DNA from: a virus
Direction: 5' to 3' (one strand)
IMG/VR virus record: IMGVR_UViG_3300025133_000045
Span: 1-64,000 of that record
DNA: 64,000 nucleotides
Shown here in pieces: positions 31,472 through 42,400 of the stretch. The notes under the pieces are model-generated. The model was not told the DNA's origin. It made no database searches and saw only the letters and a program-made list of their open reading frames with translations. The stretch's first letter is position 1; each line of letters opens with the position of its first letter. Made by a program: the position numbers and the translations under genes.

Positions 31472-34400
31472 TTATATAATGCCCCTCAGAGCAGAGCCTC
31501 TACCCACACCTGGCTCATCCACTCCTTCAGGTATCGTGCCTACTCCTGTTACAATAAGGGTAGCACCAGTGGTATCATCAGGGTCTCCATCGGATGCCGA
31601 TCCCATAACGGTACCGCCCGTCATAGTCGCCAATGCCCCAGTAGAAAGTGCCGCCCCTATAGTAACGGGAGTGGTAACCGTTGTTGGGCCTAACTTTCTA
31701 AGCTCTATTTCTTCTGGCGATACAACGTGCTCCTTGCTATAAGTAACATTTAGATCTATTTTTCTACCAGTTGACTTAGAAATAAACCGAATTTTATACT
31801 TTTTCCCCCAAATACTTTCATCTTCCACGCCCAGAGCATATTGTGTACCCTTCGTCAACGCCGATGGTGCCGCGCCCAGCCCAGACCTCTCTTTATTAAA
31901 GATCCCCTGAGTTATTCTCGGAACAATATTAATATAACGCTTTGCTACCTTGGTTGTGTCGAATGGTGGCGGCTTCTCCTCTAGAGGAATAATATTCGTC
32001 ACCATAAATATCGCGCCATCATTGTCAACCAACTCAACTTCATAAACCTCTGTTGGATTGGACTTGTGGTTGTGTATATCAACTGCCCTGAACATATAAT
32101 AATATTTTGTATTAGGAGTCACTGTATCAACGTAGGATGCGGAAGAGGATCTTTGTAAAGAATCATCCTTAATCAGTGTCGACAAAAAAGCTCGACGGCT
32201 ATTTGCAAAATCTTGATATATTTCTGGCTTTTCTGTGAGCCTAAAAATCTCAAACGCGCTTGCAATATCATCCGACCTATAGCGGATAGGCTCAGAATTG
32301 CTCAAATAATTTGTCCTTCTTATCTTGTTGATTTCTGTTTTCTCGCTCTGGCTTAGAGGAATGGGATATGCCTCATAATCACCCACACTGGAGTTGAGCC
32401 AAATTAAGATTTTCCCATTGTCTCCGCGATAAGGGGTGATGACTGTGTTTGGCGGTACGGGAGGACTATCCACCACAAAACCAGAATGGGAGAAGAATGG
32501 AACCTCGACCACATTAACAAGCGGATAGGTCATAACATTTACTTTCGCTGTCGGCCCCTGTGGCATAGATCGCTGTTGCTCAACCGGAGGAACTGATATA
32601 GAGTCGATCTCTCCTGTTCCATAATTTACAATAGCTACTGCGAGGGCGTCCAAGAAATTAGTGCTTTCAAAGCCATAATCCGATGAAACCTCATTGGCAA
32701 GGGCTGCCACATACTCTGACCACGCTAAAGCATCTAAGCTTCCTGAAAATACATAAATGGTAACGATATCCTGCGCAAGAGCATTAATGTTTGCTGTATC
32801 GGTTCCGAGCAACTTAAAAGTAGGCACCACTTTTAAATAATCAGCCTTGACACAAGTTAAATCAATATCGCCCCGTCTATTACACTTCATGCCCGAAAGT
32901 CTTGGGAACGTAATTTCGGGACACACTTCTACCGTTCGTGTGCGCTGCTGTAAGGGCTGGAAGCTTACTGGCCCATAATGGTATTCAGTGCCTACAACTA
33001 GCTGATATGCGTACACGATGTACGTGTATCGCTTATTGTATTTAACCTGTGTGTCTACAAAATTAATGATCTCGATATTATTTGAGTTTGGAAACCAGTA
33101 ATTCTGTATGGGCTCACTATTCTCGGGAGATCCAGAATATTTTGCGATCCGATATAAAACCGTTTCCGTGTGACACGGAACCCCTTCCATCACCTCTTCG
33201 AAAGAACGAAGATTATCTTTAACTATGTCACGTAGCTTGCCAGAGAAAACCAACAAGTTCAATGCTTGAGCAAGATTGTTGTTTTGTACCCCTGAACTGA
33301 TATAAGCTGAATATGTGTCTGGTCCGACAAAAGTCTGATTTTTGTAAACCGTGGGGACCAAACCTTTTAAATATTGTTTCCACCATGTTAAAAGATCAAG
33401 CGTCTTATAGCTTCCTCGGCCAGCAATAATCCGTCCCACCCCACCTGGTGACTGAGAAGAATTTTGTTTTACGGCATAGAGATTCTCCATAGAACCACCG
33501 ATTTGTTTCAAGAGGGTTAAATTGGTGCCGCCACAAGCAGCAGCTACCTGCCTCTGAAAAGAAGTGGATAGGCTCGCATCCTCTAAAATCTGAGCTATTT
33601 CAGTTGCACTGTCGGTTGAGAAATCAACTTCCACATACATCGGGAATGACTCTTTCTTCGTTACATCACTCAACAAACTAAGATTCTCAAAAGGGAAAAT
33701 AAAGTTTTGATATCTCACAGAGAAATTATTCATAAATTCTCTTTTTGCTTTTTTGTAAGCAGCCGATACCAAATTAAAATAAACTAGCTCCCCATAGTTC
33801 ACTGGAAGTGCCATGGTTGGCGATGCACTCTCAACAGCCCTTTGGGCTTCAGAAGCCGATGTTCTCCGTATCGATGCCTTCTGATCAGCTATCATGCCCT
33901 TCATGGTGCGCAGGTAATACATGTTCCTTGAAATATCTTCTGAGAGGAAGGCATAGAGATTGGGCAAAAGCTCTTCACGAACACTTCTAATCGTCTTCTC
34001 AAAACCAGAGACATAGAAATTATAGTTGAAATCAACGTTAGCATATCCAATATTCGATACATCCCCAAACTTTTTCCGCTCCCTTTGATCCAGCGGAGTA
34101 TCAATTCTAAAAGAGTAATCCTTAAATCTTTTTGTCTTGGTGAGGGTTCCAAGATTCGTCTGCATAGAAAGGTTTTGCGGGACCAGCGTATTTATCAGCT
34201 TTTTCCAATCCCTAAGAGGCTCCTCTTTCTTCTGAGGGTGCCAAAACGACTCGTGACCATAAAAATAAACTTCCTGCTCTTTTGAGCAAAATGGTGGGTT
34301 CTTTAACAAACGAGTTATCACCTGGCCATAAGAAAGGTCCAGATGGTAAGTGTTGCTAAACTTGTTTGCCTTTTGCTCATTGCCATATTTTAAGCTTGAT

Positions 34401-34513
34401 TTTCCAACAACCCAATATTTCCCCATTGCATCCCGAAGAGTATCAGGAAGAGAGGTTTTCCGAACCTTGGCATTGTCTTTAAAAATATATGTATTTTTTT
34501 TGCCTATCTGCAT
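31472..34513 (-). CDS. Large virion structural protein with fibronectin-like segments, 1013 aa
   Basis: The N-terminal part is Lys/Arg-rich and helical (YFYGHESFWHPQKKEE and later QRAVESASPTMALPV). From about residue 480 there are segments NKRYTYIVYAYQLVVGTEYH and NTKYYYMFRAVDIHNHKSNP, each typical of fibronectin type III-like strands. The C terminus is Gly/Thr/Ala-rich and low complexity (GAALSTGALATMTGG, GSALRGII). Such proteins form tail or baseplate structures. It starts one base after the stop of the next-larger protein (TGA-G-ATG), with the ribosome site AGGGG in the 3' end of that gene. Exact part unknown. Confidence 0.78.
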   Translation of the reverse strand: MQIGKKNTYIFKDNAKVRKTSLPDTLRDAMGKYWVVGKSSLKYGNEQKANKFSNTYHLDLSYGQVITRLLKNPPFCSKEQEVYFYGHESFWHPQKKEEPLRDWKKLINTLVPQNLSMQTNLGTLTKTKRFKDYSFRIDTPLDQRERKKFGDVSNIGYANVDFNYNFYVSGFEKTIRSVREELLPNLYAFLSEDISRNMYYLRTMKGMIADQKASIRRTSASEAQRAVESASPTMALPVNYGELVYFNLVSAAYKKAKREFMNNFSVRYQNFIFPFENLSLLSDVTKKESFPMYVEVDFSTDSATEIAQILEDASLSTSFQRQVAAACGGTNLTLLKQIGGSMENLYAVKQNSSQSPGGVGRIIAGRGSYKTLDLLTWWKQYLKGLVPTVYKNQTFVGPDTYSAYISSGVQNNNLAQALNLLVFSGKLRDIVKDNLRSFEEVMEGVPCHTETVLYRIAKYSGSPENSEPIQNYWFPNSNNIEIINFVDTQVKYNKRYTYIVYAYQLVVGTEYHYGPVSFQPLQQRTRTVEVCPEITFPRLSGMKCNRRGDIDLTCVKADYLKVVPTFKLLGTDTANINALAQDIVTIYVFSGSLDALAWSEYVAALANEVSSDYGFESTNFLDALAVAIVNYGTGEIDSISVPPVEQQRSMPQGPTAKVNVMTYPLVNVVEVPFFSHSGFVVDSPPVPPNTVITPYRGDNGKILIWLNSSVGDYEAYPIPLSQSEKTEINKIRRTNYLSNSEPIRYRSDDIASAFEIFRLTEKPEIYQDFANSRRAFLSTLIKDDSLQRSSSASYVDTVTPNTKYYYMFRAVDIHNHKSNPTEVYEVELVDNDGAIFMVTNIIPLEEKPPPFDTTKVAKRYINIVPRITQGIFNKERSGLGAAPSALTKGTQYALGVEDESIWGKKYKIRFISKSTGRKIDLNVTYSKEHVVSPEEIELRKLGPTTVTTPVTIGAALSTGALATMTGGTVMGSASDGDPDDTTGATLIVTGVGTIPEGVDEPGVGRGSALRGII

Positions 34514-34514
34514 C

Positions 34515-37500
34515 TCAATAACCCCTCATAGTGGAGGAGCCCCTCATAGTGGAGGAACCCCCAAAGGCACTTGGAGCCGCTGTATCTGGCTCGTCCATGG
34601 CCCCTCCTCCCAGCACAGAATCTGTTTTACCAGTGATGCCATCCAACATTGCAGGCTGTGCCAGATCGAGCGTTAAACTGTCCCACTGCGAGGCCAAATC
34701 TGACAATAGTTCCATATCTGTCGGTGTCGCCTGTGTCTGCGGTGTCGCCTGTGTCGGTGATGCCTGTGTCGGTGATGTCCCAGCAACGGCCTGCATATAT
34801 GAGTCCACGTAATCAAAAGTTTGTATCGGCTCCTTCCCGCTAGTCTCAAGAGGTGCTCCAATAAAATCCAGATTATAAGAAAACGTATCATCTTCTACCG
34901 CATTCGAAGCTGCCACCTCTTGTGTCGGGCCTGCTACATGTGGACGTGTCTCTGGAATCAAGATCTTTCCTACACAGAGACAACTTACCTCGTCCATCAA
35001 AGTGGAAACAATGTTATCCAAACTACCATTATCCTTATATGGATCGTGATAAGACTGTGGGTTCTTTGCCTTCTCTTGTCTGATCACCGTTCTCATATTT
35101 GTCGAAGAACCAGACTTCGACAGTTCATTGCTCAATCTAGAACCAAGGCCCGACAAGGTTGAAGCCAAAGACCTAGACGATCTCGCCCTTGGCTTTGGCG
35201 ATGCCGCTGCTTTGTTGTCCGAGGCCAAAAGAAAATAAGAATTGTAATAAGGCATCTGTGCAAATTGGGACATTCCAATTTTGTAAACCGGATCGCTATA
35301 CATAACCAGCCTACACAAGATAACACTAGACTCTCTGGCCAAGGTATTTAAAATATTAAACTTAAGAGGAGCCCAAACCGGTGCTGATACTTGTATCCCT
35401 TCGGTTGATGTGTGCTTATAAGAAACCAGATATTCAACTTGTGCTATATTTTGATAGTTCCACATAAACATGGCGGCAGTACGAGTATCGTTGGCTACAT
35501 CATAATCCTTTGCAAACCAACTTTCTTTAACCATATCATCGGTACTCATTATCACAGATTTAATTTGATTGGGGATGGCGCGCATAGCTTCTGTATCATA
35601 GGTGCCTGGGCTATCTGGAACCGAATAGTTCTCTAAAATGGCACCGTTATTTGCCAAATTGAGATCACCAATTTTAATCTGCTCAACCTTAGTACCTCCT
35701 TTGAATGAAGCGTCGGGAGAAAATCTCTGATTCCTCATAAAGTTCAGATTTGAAGAGAACATGTTTGCAATTTGTTTCATATCTATGTCAGGAACTGGAG
35801 GGGCGAATGCGCTATTCATCAGCAACGCATCACTTACAAACTTATCACCAACTCCCAACATGCCCACAGAACTTACAGTAGCATCAATAGACGCTGCCGA
35901 AGTGGCTGCTGAAGTCGACAAATCTTTGGATTCGAAAGGGCTTTGAACCGTCACCCCAAGCTGGCCAAGAAAGTTAGCTCTTTCATTATTATTCTCCGTA
36001 GATGCAGGGGCTGGCTCCACATTGTTCCCATGCTTCTGTATCTCTCTGGTCAACACTGAAACGCTAAAATCGGAAAACCCTTCCGTATTTGCCAGCATAT
36101 CTCCCGACTTCCCAGACATAGATAAGGTTAAAGATCCATTTCTGGCGGCTTCTGGAGTTAAGTAAGTCGCTCCATAAGTCTCTAAATCTTTCAATCCAGA
36201 GAAGGGATCTGAATCAGCTACTGGCAGAGCAACACCGAGCACCTGTTGAGAAAGCTTGGCTCCTTTGGGAACAAAATATTTACTGTTCTCTTCTACAAGC
36301 CTGTTCTTATAATCTCGGATAGTAAACGTATGCGGACCCGAATATGAATTCCTGTTTCTCAAATTCATAAACTCCAGACCATATTGGTCAGGCACTTCGC
36401 TGTCGAACAAATGCGAGAACAACTGGGCGTCTTTTAAAATAAACTTTTCAAAGGATTGCGACGTGCCCGTTTTCGCAACCCTGTTAACGTTGACGGATTT
36501 CTTATCTCCCAAGCGCTCGACCAGAATGGCCTCCAGCTTTTGAATTAAGCCAAGAATACCATATATGCCTGCTGGAGTTCCTGACCTGGGGTTGCACAGC
36601 GTGAATAACCGCTTGTACAACCTCGTATTTTCTGCTGTACCCATATCGGTTAAGACGCTTAAGGCTTGACAAAACTGAGCTATCGCATCAACCCACGGCT
36701 TTACTGGGGGGCGCTTGTTATCATAGTAGTCCATAAACTCGGGCTTAAACTGACCTGTGCTTTCGTCATAAAAACTAGGAGACGTACTCAGGTTGTAATA
36801 CAAAGAAAAACCACCGAGGGACTTTGATAGCTTGCTCAGAATGTCATTCATATATGTGATGGTCCCATCCTCTACTTCTACTTCCACGCTATACTGATAA
36901 AGCCCATCTGTTTCCTTGTCTATGGTATAATCACTCACAGCATAAGTTCTTATATCCCCAGTGTTGCGCAAATAAATTTCTCTAATTGACCCCTCTGTTT
37001 CCTTTTTCTCTTTCTTCAGGCTACCATTTATATCACCAGATTCCACAACCAAAACCGGAGCTTTGCCAAATGCGTTGTAAGGGTGTATCCTCAAGTTGCC
37101 TCCCTTTACGGGAGACCCCACTTTATTAAACGTGATCTGCGGATTGGCTCTGTGTCTAAAAATCTTGAGGGTTATGACCCTGGAAAGCTTGAGCATTCTT
37201 TTCTTTGCTTCGGCGTTACGTGAAAAAGTGAAAAGACTTCCAAATTGACTTTGTTGCTTTATAAGTTCCATAAAATCGAATGAAAAAACAAAATTAGAAA
37301 TGGTCCCGCCCGCTTCTAAGCCCCTCGTTACAAAGGCATCAGAAAAATAAGCTGATCGATCTTCGACCGTCACTTTGCTGGCTGCGTAGTTCTCGCCAAC
37401 CCTATCCAAATACGACTCTATTGGCTTTAAATTAATCTCCTTTGCTAGTGGCGCATCGATGTCTCTAAAATCTTGCACTGTCGTATTAATAACCTTCTCA

Positions 37501-38309
37501 AGCGTTAAGATAGAATGAGAATGGGAGCCATGTTTAGCACCCGCCATATAAACGCCGCCCTGCTGATGAACAGCGCCATTCCATATTTCGCCTTCGGGCG
37601 TGTAGAATACATACGATTCAGAAACAACAGAACCATTGTCTATGACGATCTCTGAAGTTATCTGTTCCGATATAACTCCCTGATTCATATTATAGCCATA
37701 CATGTTCAAATTATAGTCTTGAGACATTTGAGTTATGTCGAAATAGCAGAACACAAAATAAGCCAGATGATTTGGCTGTGAGTCGTTTAGGCTAAAGGTG
37801 GCCTTATATGGTATATCAGCGCCAAGGTCTCTTCCAGTTTCATCCGTCGAATAGAAGCTCTTGGTGTCCTCTCCCTCTTTCGAGAGTGATATAATTTTTT
37901 CTTTATATGTTCCCCTATTGGCCTCGTCTAAAGCAATAACTTCTCCATTTATAAGCCTGTCTGTTAACGACTTGTCCACACTTTGGATTACTTTGATTTT
38001 CATATATTTCAAGAGTTCTGCATCATAAAACCAAGAGCTTAACTCAGAACTCTCGATGACATCTTTAACAATCAGATCAACCGTGATTAGCAAAGCTTTG
38101 GGAGAGGTTGTTGGTGGTTGAGATTTTGAATAAGCGACATTCCCATTTTTATCAAGCTTAACAGCATACTCTTGAATGTGGGGATTTTCCACCTCAATAA
38201 AAGCCGAGTTATTTTCCAACGTTATCTTGTTCACGAACACAGTTGGCATCAGTCTTTTTTCATAAGTGTCGTTACCAAAAACTCCAGCGTTATCAACTCT
38301 AGTCACCAT
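34515..38309 (-). CDS. Large virion structural protein, 1264 aa
   Basis: Starts MVTRVDNAGVFGNDTYEKRL. Its strands and helices show no catalytic motif. There is a segment AKHGSHSHSILTLEKVINTT with a His cluster, and TKVEQIKIGDLNLANNGAIL near residue 880. The C terminus is a Pro/Gln/Thr/Ser-rich stretch with TQA repeats, then MRGSSTMRGY, likely flexible. It is adjacent to the gene from 38309 in a TAATG overlap. I place it with the baseplate or tail-fibre proteins by position and size. Confidence 0.75.
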   Translation of the reverse strand: MVTRVDNAGVFGNDTYEKRLMPTVFVNKITLENNSAFIEVENPHIQEYAVKLDKNGNVAYSKSQPPTTSPKALLITVDLIVKDVIESSELSSWFYDAELLKYMKIKVIQSVDKSLTDRLINGEVIALDEANRGTYKEKIISLSKEGEDTKSFYSTDETGRDLGADIPYKATFSLNDSQPNHLAYFVFCYFDITQMSQDYNLNMYGYNMNQGVISEQITSEIVIDNGSVVSESYVFYTPEGEIWNGAVHQQGGVYMAGAKHGSHSHSILTLEKVINTTVQDFRDIDAPLAKEINLKPIESYLDRVGENYAASKVTVEDRSAYFSDAFVTRGLEAGGTISNFVFSFDFMELIKQQSQFGSLFTFSRNAEAKKRMLKLSRVITLKIFRHRANPQITFNKVGSPVKGGNLRIHPYNAFGKAPVLVVESGDINGSLKKEKKETEGSIREIYLRNTGDIRTYAVSDYTIDKETDGLYQYSVEVEVEDGTITYMNDILSKLSKSLGGFSLYYNLSTSPSFYDESTGQFKPEFMDYYDNKRPPVKPWVDAIAQFCQALSVLTDMGTAENTRLYKRLFTLCNPRSGTPAGIYGILGLIQKLEAILVERLGDKKSVNVNRVAKTGTSQSFEKFILKDAQLFSHLFDSEVPDQYGLEFMNLRNRNSYSGPHTFTIRDYKNRLVEENSKYFVPKGAKLSQQVLGVALPVADSDPFSGLKDLETYGATYLTPEAARNGSLTLSMSGKSGDMLANTEGFSDFSVSVLTREIQKHGNNVEPAPASTENNNERANFLGQLGVTVQSPFESKDLSTSAATSAASIDATVSSVGMLGVGDKFVSDALLMNSAFAPPVPDIDMKQIANMFSSNLNFMRNQRFSPDASFKGGTKVEQIKIGDLNLANNGAILENYSVPDSPGTYDTEAMRAIPNQIKSVIMSTDDMVKESWFAKDYDVANDTRTAAMFMWNYQNIAQVEYLVSYKHTSTEGIQVSAPVWAPLKFNILNTLARESSVILCRLVMYSDPVYKIGMSQFAQMPYYNSYFLLASDNKAAASPKPRARSSRSLASTLSGLGSRLSNELSKSGSSTNMRTVIRQEKAKNPQSYHDPYKDNGSLDNIVSTLMDEVSCLCVGKILIPETRPHVAGPTQEVAASNAVEDDTFSYNLDFIGAPLETSGKEPIQTFDYVDSYMQAVAGTSPTQASPTQATPQTQATPTDMELLSDLASQWDSLTLDLAQPAMLDGITGKTDSVLGGGAMDEPDTAAPSAFGGSSTMRGSSTMRGY
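34719..34779 (-). repeat. Short tandem repeats encoding TSPTQA units
   Basis: Several copies of a 12-15-base unit (ctgtgtcggtgatg and variants on the plus strand) inside the gene above, giving PTQASPTQATPQTQAT. The His/Arg-rich shadow frame on the same strand is produced by this repeat and is not a gene. Confidence 0.75.
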
Positions 38310-39373
38310 TAAGCCACTCCACTGTCTATCTCACACTTTTCACTTTCAATGTCTTCATCGGGATATATGTTCCCGGCAGTCAAAGAGGTGGCAAGATCAG
38401 GACATTTGAATTCTGTTTCGATATAGACACCTTGTGCTTTCAAATTCGATAAGGAGCTACAAATGGTGGCTTCATCAATTTCACTATCAACGAACACATC
38501 AAAAAAATACTCTGTAAAACTGGAGTCCAACTCCACATTAACATCATCAGTTTCAACTAAAATGTTGTTTACAATCTCTTGCTTTTTCTTTCTGAAGTTC
38601 ATCGGAATGAGATTTTCTCTGGAACCTCCATTAGAGAGCGTTTCGGTTTTAATCTCGTAGATTTCAATATCAAAATTCTCTCTCTCATAACGAGAATTTA
38701 TTTCCTCTAAGTCTAGCAGAATGTGGTCTGCTTGAACCGATACAAAAGTCCCGTCTGGAAAAATGCCCTCTTGCAGCGCCGGGTCAGACTCAACCGGCTG
38801 GTATGGGTCAGCCACTACAGGAGTTTCCTCACTACCTTCAGGCGACTCTGGCTTCATGTTGATGCTTTTAATGCGTGTTTTATATTTTATCGTTGCCTCT
38901 ACTTGAGGGATTTTTTGAAGGGAGTGGCTCCCCGTATAGACCATCGTAGAGCCCCTTATCTCGTTGTTGTAGAACCTCATCTTCCATGCAGGGGCCTTAT
39001 CAGCCGAGATATCAGAGTGCCCCAGAGGAGCATTTAAAGCCGTAAAGTGTTTATCCACCGTGGATGGAAACCTAATCTTTTGATCTTCCCTCAATCTAGG
39101 GTTGTCTGCCACAATCAAATTGTAAGATAAGACCTGTTCGCCTCGACCTTCAAATGAGTGCTGAGTCTTTGAAGAAGGCGTTTCGCTCTGAATCCGAGTT
39201 TCATAATCATTTTGAGAGCCCGAATATCCGGCATAACGTGGATCGTACAACACATTGTTGTCAAAAAACGAATAGTAGACCGGCTTAAACTTCCCCAGCG
39301 AAAGCAAATATTCCCCATATTTGGTAAGCTCTATATCGATTACATCTTGTTTCTGGTTAAAAAATGTCGTCAT
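38309..39373 (-). CDS. Virion structural protein with shared N-terminal domain, 354 aa
   Basis: Starts MTTFFNQKQDVIDIELTKYG, then EYLLSLGKFKPVYYSFFDNN and VLYDPRYAG. I recall this start in structural proteins of marine phages. It contains Ser/Thr/Asn-rich surface strands, an acidic C-terminal part (PDEDIESEKCEIDSG) and no membrane region. It lies between the 3079-residue protein and the 1264-residue protein, and overlaps the latter's start. The ribosome site is weak; only GAGAG at some distance. Confidence 0.82.
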   Translation of the reverse strand: MTTFFNQKQDVIDIELTKYGEYLLSLGKFKPVYYSFFDNNVLYDPRYAGYSGSQNDYETRIQSETPSSKTQHSFEGRGEQVLSYNLIVADNPRLREDQKIRFPSTVDKHFTALNAPLGHSDISADKAPAWKMRFYNNEIRGSTMVYTGSHSLQKIPQVEATIKYKTRIKSINMKPESPEGSEETPVVADPYQPVESDPALQEGIFPDGTFVSVQADHILLDLEEINSRYERENFDIEIYEIKTETLSNGGSRENLIPMNFRKKKQEIVNNILVETDDVNVELDSSFTEYFFDVFVDSEIDEATICSSLSNLKAQGVYIETEFKCPDLATSLTAGNIYPDEDIESEKCEIDSGVA

Positions 39374-39421
39374 TGTATTAATTAGCTCTCATATCGAAAT
39401 ATTAATGAGTTTAATCAGGCA

Positions 39422-42400
39422 TCACTCTTCTGGCAAAAAGTCTGAATTCAAGACGGGGGGCGTATCTTCGATGTCGACTTGAGCTTCGATATTGGCAAAT
39501 TCAACCAAAGAGAAGAAGTCATACGGCCAGTTATATGAATATTTAACATTCGATACCTCTGTATCAGCGCCGCCCATCTTAAAGTTGAAAGAGAAATCTG
39601 TATCACCGCCAACACGCGACAACACTTTGCTATAGTAATTCCAATTCGCCCTCTGCTTAACCTTAAAGACCATCCATTTCACTTCACTCTGAAGGGCTCT
39701 TCCGGTGGCTCTTCCGGTGGCCCCCATAAGCTCGTTCGTAAGAAGGGGATGACTTATCGTACTTTCTGAGATTTCTATTTTGGAAGCGGCCTTGGGCGGC
39801 AGATTCTGCCACATATAGGTCAAATCATCCCGATCAAAGGTATGCTTAAACTCAAATATGTACATGGCTATCGGATCTACGCTGTCAAATTCCATAAAAT
39901 TAAACTTCGGAGGAATAACATATTTTTTCATGAGATCCAATTGATTTTTGATTGACTCTCCGACAACAAGTGCCGGGTCTGTGGTTACAGGCAACTCTAT
40001 CATTGAGGCACGATCAGGATCTTTTTCATTTAATCGATAAGCCTCTACGGTCACTTTTGGAATCTCAAAAAATGTTCGAACCCCACCATCCTCAATAAAC
40101 GGAATAGCAACAATAGCTTCGCTCACCTCAAATGATTCTGCTATTTGTCCTAACTTGATCCCGGTTTTATTAAACTTCATCTGGTCGGCCAAGCTGAGGT
40201 ACGATTTCCCCTGAGTAAGAAGCTCTGTCTGATAGTAATCAGTTGCCAGGCCGCCTGCAAAGGTTGGAACTTTATTTCTGACCCAATCGCTCCCAATGTC
40301 TGAGATTTCCATAAAAATTCCCTTATCATCAACATCGGGAGGCAACCCAAATTGATGCCACATGCCACGAGGAACAGTTGTCTTGCCATTGGCAGGCATC
40401 GTTAAGTTCCCCTGTGCCTCGGTTATCGGCCTTAAAGATCCAGACGTAGAGGTAAAATTCAACATTGGTGTTTCAAATTTTGGCTGAATGACCCATACGT
40501 TTTGTGTCGAGGCTGGATCATCCACCACCATAACCGGGGAACCATCAGGTCTATATTGTACAGAATTGACCTTGGCTTTGCCACTAACATTAATGGAAGC
40601 TGTTATTTGCATAGCATATTGATCCACATTGCTGCTATTGTAGGGCTTCGTGGCGTCTTGAACGCCATTACCTGCTTTTGTCCACTCAGAACCATCTACC
40701 CGCATACTGAGGATCTTTGCATCGCTCAAGATTTCATCCAAAGTGTGTCTGGGGTATGATGCTTTGAAAAGAATGTCACACCAGGCTTCTCCATCATAAT
40801 AGGGAGGAGTATAAGCCGGATTATACCCTTGCAAGGAATCCATCTTTGGTACAGCAGTTAAAACGGTTGCGAAGTCTCTTCCGGCAAGAGGAGGCCCAAA
40901 AGCTGTGGGACGGCTATACATTGTAAAAGTTTCTCTCAAACCATTTGCTTTTTCTTCCGGCGTAACTTGCGGAATAGGATAAGTTGTTTTTCCTGAAGAA
41001 GCCTCATAAGTTCTTTCTTGATTATAGCTCTTACGGAGCCTGATCCTCATAGCATAAACCTTGTTTGGCTGGAAGTTTTTAAAATCATTCTCCTTGGCTG
41101 AAATTATTGTTGACATTTGTCCATTGGGCAAAAACATATTGACACTCTCGGCCAAGAAGTTGTTGATCATCATTTCATAAAGCGGATCGCCTGACCCATC
41201 CCAGGAAGCGGTCATATTCATAGAGGCACTAGGATGAGGTTCCATATCCACAAAAGTCATATTTGAAATATAATCTGCTGGGCTAACCAGCGCCTCAAAA
41301 GGAACTCGATTATCAAAACCACTGGCGACTCCACCAGGGCCTCTGCCCCCACCATCAATGGAAGTTGGACGACCAATCATAAATATTTCAGCAGCACCAC
41401 CACTACCACTATTATTTACAACCTCATATGAGCCGCTGTACATTCCATAATCCACAGCTATGCCGGATTTAATTGTGTTATACATGATTCCTGGCGAATA
41501 GAACGGCTGTAAGAATGGCCTCAAAGCCGCTTTCGGGTAAGTGACACCATCGGTTACTGGACTGGCAAAATCTATACCACCCTTCACATTTACAAAGCGC
41601 GCATAAGACTGAGAGAACTGCGATGCCAAGTCCAAAGTCCTCTGTGCCGGATAGAATCCGTCATACGGAAGGAATTTTTTAATTGCCTTGCATCGCAAAG
41701 TAATCTTGGCTGGGCTCTTGAACCCTACGTGATCCGTGTATATCGTCTCAAAGCGCCTCATAAAATCTGAATTGCTGAAGATCTTGTAGAAATCGCTTCC
41801 ACTACTGTTTTGTGGTAACGTACCGGAAGCCCCAAAAATCTCAAACATTCTGGGATTGTCGGCAAGCCAATCGCCCACACCATTCTTAAGATATTTGTCG
41901 ATGTGCTCACTGATTCTAAATTCCGGTATGATAGAATACTCTTGGCTTTTCAGAATAGCATCTTTCATGTTGCTTTCATAATCAGGATCAATAGGCTCCC
42001 TTACACCAGAGACAAAAGAAGTAACGGCTGTCGTAATCGTGTTGCCTGCTTCGTCCACTGAATTCTCAATAGTTGTTTTAATTGTGCCCGCTAACCTGTT
42101 GGCTTCCCAGAGTGCATCGCCACTATAAATCTGAACATCCCCTTGGCGACGACTTGGATCAACTGTATTCGTAACACTGCCCGTTTGTGGGTTATCCAGC
42201 GTTATGCAAGTCGTAGACATCGTTGCAAAAAGCATATGCTTTCGCGCATATAAGGCTGAAGCGGTGATAAACTGTTTTGCCCCATTATGGACCATCAGAT
42301 AATCATTTTGCAATTCTCCTCCTGCACTTGAAGAAGCATTAGAGGCTGTACAGATGACCCCATCTGAGAAAATCTGAGAAGCATCGAGAGCCCAAGCACT

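Noticed and set aside
34673-34891. Minus-strand frame encoding a His/Arg-rich repeat protein
   Set aside because: Out-of-frame reading of the TSPTQA repeat in the 1264-residue structural protein.
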